Below are positions 34,781-46,400 of a stretch of 64,000 nt of DNA, in pieces (the stretch's first letter is position 1; the number at the start of each line of letters is the position of its first letter). A model generated the notes under the pieces. The model was not told the origin of the DNA. It was given only the letters and a program-made list of their open reading frames with translations, and did not search any database. The stretch is from Cheiracanthium punctorium (taxonomy: Eukaryota; Arthropoda; Arachnida; Araneae; Cheiracanthiidae), in contig JAWZYV010012519.1 in NCBI GenBank assembly GCA_038373885.1, positions 434,001-498,000 on the forward strand. The letters run 5' to 3'. A program made the position numbers and the translations under genes.

Positions 34781-36181
34781 GTGAGTCGCATTTTATTATA
34801 CTTTTTAGGCTAAGTATTTATAAAAGCAGTTAGCAGATTTCGTATTTGTCGCAGCTTGCCAATTTTTTATAATTTGGCTACTGACGTATGGTGAAATTCC
34901 TCTACCAAAAACTACTGGAAGGGTAGTTTTTGGTAGAGAGAGGAATTTGCACAATATTGTTAGACACTTGACACTTGACGAAATGAAATACTTGAAAGCC
35001 TTTTATTTAAAGACTCAGCTTGGGTATTTGACACCCATTGGCGGAATGAAATATATGGGAGCTTTAATTGCAATTACGCCATTATGGCAGTTTCAAACAA
35101 AGGAAATATATGGAGTAGTGCTTTATTGGCAACCTTAATGGGAAATGATTATCGCATATACGCTTGAATAAATCGAAAAAGAATGAAAACTTTGCTTTGA
35201 TGAGTGCGATCCACGAGGGTGGTGGAATCCAATAAGCTTTGAGGAGTACAATCCAAGCTTTTCTCATTATTTGGCGATTTATCCAAGCGTATGTTCATAA
35301 TCTTTTTCCATAAAGGTTTCAAATACAACAATTGCTTTTCAATCGAATTACCAAATCTCTCCGAAATGCAACTTAAAACCAGCAGCAATGACAATTGTGA
35401 AGGAAGCGAGCAGTGCTGCATGTTCTGTACTGAACTCCCCCTTTGAGGTAGCAAATATCGCCAAAGTGGTTTCCTCAAAAAGCATGCATTGAACAAAATT
35501 GTGCAAAAGTCTTTTCTTCATGCTTTTTTACGCATATTAAAATTAAATTTGAACGAAGTTTGTGAGAGGGAAACTCGGGAAGTTTCATTGACTGATTTTT
35601 CTTGCAAAACTTAAAAATTGGATTTTGAGAATAGCGCAGTAATGCCAGAAACGGCATGACCAATTCTTGTGGAATTTGGCATGAAGAATTTTTTGGAGTA
35701 GATACTATACTATTTTGTTTATTTAACAATCGAAATTTTTTTTTTAAATTATGTTCTCTGAAATTTTGACAAAATCGAAATTAACCTGAAAAGGGTGACT
35801 GGTTTGAAAAGTAGAAGCATACCGAGTTTCAAATCAACTGATCAAATATTTTTTTTTTTTTTAAACAAATGTTTAAAATTAATCTGGGTAATCAAAATCT
35901 CGGTACAATTTAATATGTATTTAATTTTGGTATCACTTATAAAGAAGAATTTGGACACACAAATATTGTTGCAGAATGCTTGTTTCCTGGGTTCGTCTTC
36001 TAAAGTCCAGAACGTGTAGAAAGTTCTAGAAAAGAGTTCACTTTTCAGGATGGAACACAACTTTATTGCTTCTAGAACTCCGTCGAACAATCAGCTGTAC
36101 AAAATTCGCAAGCACTAACGGCCAGTAGCTCGTTTATAACAGTACACTCAGTATCGAAGCTTTCACAAATGCTGTAATTCT

Positions 36182-36214
<33 letters not shown>

Positions 36215-37390
36215 ACTTCCACAGACAAAATGCAATGGAAGTATACAAGGTATGTCGCACACAATCCCTTAAGACACAGCAATGAAGGATTTACACACAG
36301 CACTTACAAATCAGCTTCGAAAAGCAAACGAAAGCACCGCTTCTATAGCGTCAATACAAAGCGTAACACAGCAAATTCACTCGACGAGAGCTCAATGAAC
36401 ACTGACTGGGGTTGTCTGTCATATCTCTATTTATAGGTGTCGCAGAAGCGACGCTTCTAGAAAAATCTATTTCTCGAAGATTCTACATAAAGCTGGAATT
36501 TTTATTACGTCATAGAAGAGAATTAAGAAGCTTATTATGCATGTTAATGCAGAAAAACCAACTTTACAAGACCCATTCGGAAAATCGCTCCAAATGACCA
36601 AAATATCGCCTAGCTTTGGCGACTTTTGGTGAAATACCGCCAAATTTGGCGCCAAAAATAAGTCCCCAAAAGTAAGGTTAGCGAAGGCCTAGGACAATTA
36701 TTTCTCGAGATTTCTAGAAACGCCGTACAAATATATGGGTAAACCGAAACCTCCGTATCTCCGGTTCTAGCTGACCGATTTTGATGCAACAAAGCAAAAT
36801 TTAACTACTTGACTCGTAGAATACGAATTTTGAACTATTTTAAACTCCAGAACAGCGGATTGCCCAGAAAATTCGTAACACTATGTTATATTACTGTTTG
36901 TGCGTGTGTTCAACCGTTACAAGTGTTTAAATTTAATACTGAATTTTCAGAATAGCGCTCTAATATAAAAGTCGGCACGAGCTATTTTTGTGATATATGG
37001 TGTGCATATACTTTTGTTCTCATTAGTAGAAACCTTCTAAAGAATTTTTGAACTCTACAGAATATTACATTTATTTTGTGTAAGTGTTAGAATTAAAAAT
37101 TGAATTTTCAGAGTTGTGTACAAATATATAAATGGGCACGGGCTAATTTCGTGAAATTTGGTGTGTAGACACTATCAGTGTCACTAATAAAAAAAATACT
37201 GAAAGAATTTGGAAAAAACACGATTATATTTCTTTTGTTGTACAAGTATCCAAACTTATACAAGTGTTTAAACTTAAAACTAGATTTTTCATAGCAGCGA
37301 GCCTAATGTAAAAAATCGGTGAGACCTATCTTGGACAAATTTGGTACGTAGATAATTTTCGTATCACAATTGTAAACCTACTGATAAATG

Positions 37391-37433
<43 letters not shown>

Positions 37434-40400
37434 ATATTGCACTTCTTTTTGTGAATGCACTTCTTTTGTATGTTCAGACTTGTACAAGAATTCAAATCAA
37501 ATATTGGATTTTCAGAGTAGCGCGCTAATAAAATCAACAGCACAAATTATTTTGGTGAAATTTGGTGTTTAGGTGTACCACTAATAAAATCCTCATAAAA
37601 CAATGTGCAATAATTTATTTTTCTGCAAGTGTTCATTCATTCATTAAGTATACATACTCCTCAAAAAAGTTCTGAAAAGATTTATTAAAAACAGCCGTAA
37701 TTTAACAGACAAAATTTAAAAAGATAATAATTAAAGTTTAAAAAAAAGAAATAAAAAATAAAAAATGTTGCTTGAAATATGTCTGATATCATCCGTAGAA
37801 TCTGGCCATATCTGCTTGATTTAATGAATAGAAATTAAATTCTTAAAGAATGCAGTGTTGCTACAATTTATTTCCAATATTTCGTAGCCAACAACGGCCA
37901 ATATTTCGAGTAAACGGCACAAAAATTTTAATAAATGTGTTAGAAAAAAGTTCTCAGAAATTGAGAGGGCACGGTCTCTGCTTCAAAAGCTTAAATTAAA
38001 TTTGTCTTAAGATCTCTTACTTAATTATCTGCTACTTCACATCGTTACAGTTGCATTGCAATATACGGAACTAATAACCCGTACATTTTCAATTTCCGAT
38101 AGTTTTCTTCAAAAATTTTAGTTACATTTTACACCGTTTACTTGGAAGTAATGATTGTTATTTATTACGGCATATTGGAAATAGATTGTAGCAAACACAA
38201 TATTCTTTAGGAATCATGTAATTTCAATTAATTAAATCAAACAGATAGGAGCAGATTCTCTGAACGATATAATAATTTTCTGGCCACACTTTTTTCTTTT
38301 CCTTTCCTTTTCTTTCTTTCTTCTTCTTCTTCTTCTTCTTCTTTTTTTGTCTTAAGATTTATTTTTTAATTTTTTTTAATGTTTTTTGTTTGTTTGTTTG
38401 GTAGAAAGCTGTTTTTAATGCTTTTTAGAATTTTTCTTAAGGGATACCATATTATGCAAAGAATTGGAATCTAAATCTATTTTAAACACTATTTTAGCCC
38501 TATATCATAATTTCACAACCTGCCATCTTGTGTGAGTTCGGTAACTGCTGGTACGTGAATCTAGTAGCTTACCAAAATTATGTATTCATCAGTAACTTTA
38601 GTGGGAAATGATAATCTATTACCCGGAGGCTTCGGGCGCCATAAGCTCCAAAATAGGCCATTTTGACGGTTTCTACTAAAATAATCATCTGTAGCCCTGT
38701 ATTAACAACAATCTTAATAGGATATGACAATCAGTAACACTTATGCTTCGATCACCAAAAAATCTAGCCGTCAAAGGGAGAAAATAAAACAAATATGTTT
38801 AAAAAAAAAAAGACTTACTTTACCGTAACGATATCACGGTAACAGAGAAGTATGCTGATGCCGTAAGAGATTTACTCATTGCCGTTTATGTGCTGATAAG
38901 AATTGAAATTTTATGTCACTTTATCATTGATCATATCATCACAACGTGATGATATGATCAATGATATGGGCCCGAACGATATGGGAACACCCTTAAAATA
39001 TCCCCTTTCCAAAAAAGTAATCACCGAAATAAGTCCATGTGGTCACAATCAATCCAAAAAATTGTCGTTGAACATGTATAAAAAAAGTCAATTAATAGAC
39101 AGCAACAATCCCATTGAATAACTGCAAGCCTTCGAAATTTCTCGTTAAATAGAGAAGATGTCGCCAAGCTGGGTTCACTTTTGGGAATTTATTGTTTAGC
39201 GTCAAACTTGGCGATAAATCGGTATAAGTGGTCAACTTTGGAGACTTTTGTCGAACTACTACAACCGCCGCTTCTGTCAACCCTTTAGACAATGGTTCAA
39301 AAACGTGCATTTGGCCAAACTAATTCAGTGTACTCGCGATAATCGAAGTCTCACGATAAGTCGAATATTCATTTATCTCGAAATTTTCCCGAAATACCAA
39401 AACTATTTAACTCCTTTAATGCAAAATCTTCTCTATATCTCTAAGTCTCTCCCTTTAAGTCGAAGTTTTTGTAAAAGTTTTAAGTTCATTTCATGCTTGA
39501 AAACCATAGAATTAGAAAAGAAAAAGCTGGTATTATTTTTTTCTGATTTTAAACTACCTATAAGTTAGCATTCAGCTTGTTTCAGGAGAGAAAAAAAATA
39601 TTACTTCTCCTTGGTGACTAATTCAGACTTCAGAATTTGGAAAAAACTTTCCGTGCACATTTTCCCCTATTTTTTAAACTTTAAATACTAACAATTATTT
39701 TTTTAATTATAGTATTAGTCCAATATGGATTAACTACATTTTTAAATATAAAATTAAAATTTTTGCATAAAAAGGGAGAAACCGATAATACGAGCTTCTT
39801 CTAACTCGAAGCATTAACTATCCTTGAACTTCCAGTTACCGAGAGCTGAATGTTAATATGAAAAACCCCCTAAGGCACTTTCTTTCCAATAAAAAAGAAT
39901 CACCGAAACCGGTCCAAGTGGTAAAAAATCACCGCTGACGATACATTAAAAAATAAATAAATAAAAAATTAAATTTCAAATTTTAAATTAAAAAAAAGAT
40001 TCCAACAATTGACAATCTTATCCTTTTTGGAATCGGTTTATAAGTCTGTTTCAGACACGTTTTGTAGGTTGTTATATTGCCATTGTATAACATGCAAGAA
40101 CGGCGTCTTTCGGATAATCGGGCGAATTTATTAGATATTTTTTAATTTTATAAAATTTTAAAATTAAAACCTCTCTAAACTGAAATGTGCTCATTCTCTT
40201 TTGGGTGTCAAATTTTGTGGTTTCTTTTCATAATTAAACTTGTCTTAGTGTTAATCATCTTCTTTTTACTATTGAATAGTTATTTTCTCTTTATCGCTCA
40301 ATTTTCTTTGTAATATTCTAGGTTGTATCTCTACATTCGAAAGAGAATTGGAAAACTGCCCCCAGCACCAGATGCCGAAAAGGCTATTCTATCGAAGTCA

Positions 40401-43400
40401 TCAGAAGTAAAATGGGTTAGTCAAAAAATAGTGTCCCATTCTTACAGTGAGACGGAGAAAAAAATATTTTATCAGAAACGGAATTCTTTTTGAAGAAACT
40501 GGATTTTTTCAAACTGACTGTGACTATGTTTACTATCGCATTTTATTCAGCTGGAGAACTTAGAAATGACTTTTTGTATATCAAATGATGCATTCAATTC
40601 TCTGGCGCTAACTGTTTTAAATGAATGCTTATACTAGATTTCTCTAAGATAGACTTTTTTTCAATTAATAAATCTACAAATAAAGGTAAATATGTAATTG
40701 TATTGCTGTGCTTGAAGATCATGCATGTTAACTTTCGAGTTTGACGTGAAAAGAAATAAATAGGGGAAAGGGAAACTTATTTTTGTTTATTCATTATCAT
40801 TACTATTATTATTATCTCTTTCGCATTGGAGATGGGATCCTGGAGATGTTTGTCCAGGTCGGAACTATTTTCGGTAAACTATTATTTGTGCTATTTACCG
40901 TGATCTTTAAAATCCGTCTATCCCAATTAGTCAGCTTGAACTTTCATCTACTGTCATGTTTTACAAATTCAGATTTTTTAATATTTCATGAATTCTGCAA
41001 TAACAACTGATAATGCACTACTTACACAAATGCTGTTACTTGCACAAATAAATGGGCTCCAACGATTATCCTTTTTAATAATAAAATTACAACCATTCTT
41101 ATCAACTCTGATAGGTCTGGCCTTGCAGTTTCTATCAGAGTGGACGATGGGGGAGTAAGTGCAAGTTATACAGCTTGCATTTCCGATACACTAATACTTT
41201 CCCTTCATCACCACCACGTGGCAGAATTGTATGTCATACTAGTGTTTGTATTTCACCGCTGATTTTATTTGAAAACTCGGTAAACTAAACAGAAAACGTA
41301 GCGCAAGAAACTCTGTATCAGTCGTTATAGCATTCACGAAAGATAGTAAAATGGCATCTATAAAGACAACAATGAGTGAAAAATCCATGCTGATAAATCG
41401 GAATGGAAGGCTGTTAACGCACATTGTGATATCCGAAAAATAAAAGTTCATACGACCTAAACAGATTCTCTTTTTCACCATGACTGTGAAAAGCCGCCAG
41501 GTGGTGTAGTGCCCAAGGAACCATTATCTCACGCCTTGGGTCCGGGTTCAATTCTCGGCTTGAGCTAGGGGTAATGTTGGCCATCCATTGGGTGAAATGG
41601 CCAATGACCTTCGAACCGTTGTAGTGGCGAATGGCTAATCGGCAAATGCCCGTCCGTTATTAAAAAGAATGACAAAAAACGATTGTGAAAAGGAAAGCTC
41701 ACACTGATAAGATTTAAATTAATTAAGTATTTTTCCTCATTTCATAGTTGTTATTATTTTGTCCTTCGCATGTGTGGTGTATTTCTTGGGATTACTTATT
41801 GGAAGCTTAAAACATTTGATGCTTGGGGAACCATTTAGATTAATTTTCCCTTTTTCTTTCTCAAATTGATGATTAGTCCGCTGAAAATTTCATTTATCAG
41901 TACGACTCTAAAGAATTCATGTTATCGGCAATCTTGTTCAATGATTCTTTTCATTACTGAATGTTGTTACACTTCACATTATCACATACTCATTAATTCA
42001 TTTAACAGACTAATGTTAAACAGCATAGATTTCGGATTCACACTTGAAAAGTTTTTACTTTCAAGTTTGAGATAACACACAGAAGACTGTGCCATAAATG
42101 TAGGCAATATGAATTCATTCTTGAAAAACATTAAACCATTTAAGAGCACAGGCGTTGGTCATGTTTCCGTCGTGTTTACCTCTAACACTGATGTGTCTTA
42201 CTGATGGTAGACTTCATTAATCGATTTTCGAAAGTGCGCGGATTAATGATGTTCTCAATGTGAAACAAATCATATTAATAATTACACGTTTTACTTTTCA
42301 AAACCACACCCTCTGCAGTCAAAATGAAAGTGTCTAGAGCCATTTTTACATTGATTTATGACTAGCGGAAGTTAGAAGTAAATCTTTATATTCCCGAATC
42401 TCAGTTTTATTTTCGACGAACTTCGCCTATGCAAAACCTTACATTTAAAATATAACGCAGCACTTCAAAGTCCAAGACCTGGATTGGTAATTTGGGGGAA
42501 AACTAAAGCTAATTAATGCTGGTTGATATGCTACCATTCATCTCAATATACAAGGTGATTCATCAGCGTATCTTATCTTGGGTGAAACGTACTTCGAAGC
42601 TATTGCATGTCAGTTTTATGTTTTTTAGAGCACAGTAAACGATGTACTGTAGCAGTAAGAGTGGGTAGAGCAAAAATGATTTGTTTGTATTGCCTCTAGT
42701 TTTTATGGTATACGAATTGATTCACTTAAGACTATATACATAACTCATTCTTTTGTCTTCTATATCGGAATCTTTATCTCTTTTTAAAGAGTCATGGTTC
42801 ATTCTCCTATCAAAATTTGGCATAGCACTATCTAAATATTGTATCTGTAAGAAAATTTCAAATTCACTAGACAGTGTAACTGACTACCCAACAGAGTCCT
42901 TCAAAGTAAATAAAACAGATGTTCATTAGCTGGTATGATACACAAAATCTAAGTTTAACAAAAAAAATAAAAAATAAATTAAATTAAAATTAAAATTAAA
43001 AAAAGTAAGAAAGAAAAAGGCAGGAACTAACTGTAGAACGGAAGTAGAAAGTAATCCACTCGACTTACTATCCCCTGTTTCCTTCAATAATCTGATTCAG
43101 ATTCTTCTTTTTAATGTACTCTAGTTTATAAGTCCACTTAAAAGCAACGATAGGGACAGTTGTGTGATTGCCTGGAAAAGAGAATAGAAAGAAACTGCTA
43201 GTCTCAAACCGGGCTAGGACACTGGATTGGCAATAGGGCTACCCTTCCCAGTAGGTAGAACTCTCGGCCCTATAGATGGCATTGCCAACTCTGGATTGTA
43301 AAAACCTCTTTTAAAATAGTTTCATTTAAAAAAAGTCAATATCAAAAAGTTTGGAAAGCAGTAGAATTGTGAATGGACCATACCAAACCCGCAAACTTAA

Positions 43401-46400
43401 ATGATGGCTTTAGTCACATTACTGCTTAGTTTTAATGCATAGTTTCTGTAAATTTTTACTATCCTCAGTCTTTTATTTAATATACACGGAAAAGAATTTT
43501 AATAAATGCTGAAGTTTGTACCTTTTTCTTAATGAACTTCTCTTCAAAAAGGATTCTGAAATATTTTTCATCCAAAGCTACATCCTAGCATTGACTTTTG
43601 TGAGGATAGGTTAAATTCATGAGTCAGATGTACTCAGAAAATAAATAACCTTAAAGTTGTGGCAATTTATTATAAACGGATCTTTATCTTTGTTTCCCTT
43701 GCCAACATAAAGGAAAATCCGGCTGCAACATTTCTAATAACTACAAAGTCCCTTCAAAACTCAATACAAGCCGCTTACATGACCAAATTACTTCAACAAC
43801 AATGATCTCCTTTTTGCTATGAAGCGGACACGTGGTTCGTCATGAGGATACATCTGTAGGAATGATCGTAGAAATTGATATATTCAAGGCGGAAGTTCCA
43901 TAGAGATCCATCCCTCCCTTTTCCAGCATTCCGGGAATGATTTACATCCTACCTACACCTTCCCCCTCTCCTTACCAAAAAAAAAAAAAAACAATGACGA
44001 TACTGTTTTTCATATCTTCCTCAAAAAAAAAAAAAGAAAAAATATGCGATCGAAGAAGTGGTACAAAGAAAAAATTACTCTCTTGAAATTTCTTTTTTTA
44101 TTATTATTCTCTCTAGGATTTCGTATAGATGTTCTTTTTCCACCTATTTACGGGTCGAAGAGGGACAAAGACCTTTTTTGAATTGGCTAACTTCAGAGGT
44201 GATTTATACCTGGTAATGTTCTGACCTCGCGCTCCAGTGATAACGTCGAGTAACGGATTATTGTATATGCTATCATAACGGGTTGCGTTTTTGGTGACGG
44301 GTTTCTTTTTTTTTTTTTTACGTTGGAGGTGCGTCATGTTTTATTTCTTAAGTAATTCGAATAGATTTAGGAAGGAGAAAAAGAAATGGGGGAAAAATAT
44401 CCTTAGATGAAAATCGCAAACATCTCTCTTTTCGACATCACTCATTAAAAATGATTTATATAACTCTTTCATACTTATATGAAGCAGGAAGTCCCACCCT
44501 TAATTATTAAATTCAAAACTATTTCTGAAAAAAAAAAACACATTCAAATGCTTTACGGCTGTCAAAATGAAACATAATCATCACATAAAGAATAGTATTC
44601 CTTATCTACTTATAAATACGCTAACGTATGCGGTACTAAAATCGAAGATATTTCTACGCTGCGAATGTCAACAACTAGATGTAAACTAGACTAATAGCAA
44701 TAACACATACGCAAACATCCAAATTAACAGTTCAATGATGCAAATAAAGCAAGCATAACCGTTACGGGTTACTTTTACTTGCGGAGATTACGGGTTCGGT
44801 GTAACTAGATTACAAAATAACAATAATGCACACACGAAAATGCAAGATCTTTCGGATATTTTTACAGCTTTAAAATACTTAATTCACAATTTTTGGTGTG
44901 TTTATCGCAATGGGCTAAAGCACATATTAGTCATTTTCCGTTTCTTTTATATTATTGTAATTGTAACCAAGGATAAGCATTGAATAATGCAACATATTGC
45001 ATGAAAGCCAGCACATTAACACTGGTGTTATTAAACAAAAAAAGTACCCATTAGCCGATGCATGAAGCTCATGAACAGAACGCACCAAGCTAATTTGAGA
45101 AAGACGGAAGCTTCTGCAATTAACAAGTATTTCTGCGGGAATTTGTGTTTTTATAATCATTTTATGAATGGAACTGTCTCCAGTTATGTCTTCTCATACA
45201 TTTTGAAATGTTTAGTACTTGGCGTGCCCGCCCCCATAGGCTTTTATGATGACACCCAAAATGTGTAGCAGCCCTAACCTAAATAAATTTAATGGCAAAT
45301 ACTGTTAAAATAAAGAAACATGATTGCCATGGAAATGAGTCTAATAATTTGTCAAACACTGCACTGAGTATAAAGAATAGTAAGGTGTGGGGCGGCCAGT
45401 TTTGATAAATAATGAAACATTTTAGGATAACCTTAAAAGAAATCATAATTGCTACTTAGCTCAAGTTTTAGAAGCACAATTTTAGCTTCATTTTAACAAC
45501 ATTTATAACAAATAAATGACTCAATATTTCTCGCTGTCTCTCTCTCTCTCTCTCTTTTTTTTTCAATGAAACCTTTTTCAAGAACTTTTTACACCATGAT
45601 AATATGTTTCAGTGACTTTCTTCTCAATAACTAGCAATTGTGTTTAAAAACTACCCTGTCATGAAAATTTATTTCTTCTTAATTTTTTTATATCAAATAA
45701 CATTTTTTTATCCTTTAACTGAAAAAAAAAACTGTTTATAAATATGATTAATTCAAGGTTCTATTAATCTAAAATTATGAAATTGAAATAGTTTTCCTTA
45801 AAAAAACTGTAATTTTACTGTTAATGTGAGCTCAAAAGTGAGTTAATTCTGATGAATTCTTCTAAAAGACTTTACTTCTTATTATTTTAAAGCGCATTGC
45901 TACAAAAGATTTGTATTTCGTGATCATTACTTTTTCCTAACAGTCCGTAAATGTGATGAATAGAAAACAAGAGTTATTTTGAGTACTGATCATTTTTATA
46001 ATGACCTGATTCTTTTCGAACCTCATCATAGTACACAACAGAAAGTTCCGATGTTAAAAAGCTTGAGATTTATGAAATTTATAGCACATTTTTATCATGC
46101 CAGAACTGAAGTAATAGGACTTTAATATCACTTTAAAAAATCATAACTGGTTCTGCAACGCTTGGAAAAATATTATTGGTTAAAACGTAAAACAATGGCC
46201 TAAACAATATTGCGTGTCTTTGTTACTGGCTTTTTTTCAGATCCCTTTCAGCACCATCTACGGTTTTTCAAATACTTTATTCATTTGCGAGGAAAAGCAA
46301 ATTAATTATGACTTCGAAACTTTGGACACATGGCTAGGAACATATGTGAAATGAAGAAAAATTATTTTTAAATATATCTCTATTAGTATGGAAATACCTT

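Larger units (their letters stand above)
35967..36880 (-). mobile_element. Solo-LTR-like repeat family A, copy 2, with heat-shock-type promoter
   Basis: On the minus strand it starts TGTTACGAATTTTCTGG and ends CTGCAACA (TG...CA). Promoter order on that strand is a perfect three-unit heat-shock element (GAATCTTCGAGAA, 36483-36471), a TTCTAGAA half-array (36455-36462), TATAAATAG (36435-36427) and an initiator TCAGT with its A at 36403, 32 bases from the TATA start. AATAAA follows on the minus strand at 36067-36062, as expected for an R region. A second perfect element, GAAAGTTCTAGAA, lies at 36019-36031. It lies in host intron 1 in antisense orientation. No internal retroelement genes adjoin it, so it is probably a solo LTR. 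An A-run at 36182-36213 interrupts it. Confidence 0.6.

Noticed and set aside
35149..35496. 115-codon minus-strand ORF in host intron 1
   Set aside because: No recognisable motif, antisense within an intron, composition not protein-like.
36895..37640. CRISPR-like or other regularly spaced array
   Set aside because: Units are contiguous and diverged, a minisatellite; the genome is eukaryotic.
39248..39568. 106-codon ORF
   Set aside because: Overlaps the pogo-like element and has no helix-turn-helix or DDE motif.
44113..44337. Lysine-rich ORF on the minus strand
   Set aside because: The lysines come from a poly-T tract read antisense; otherwise random and inside a host intron.
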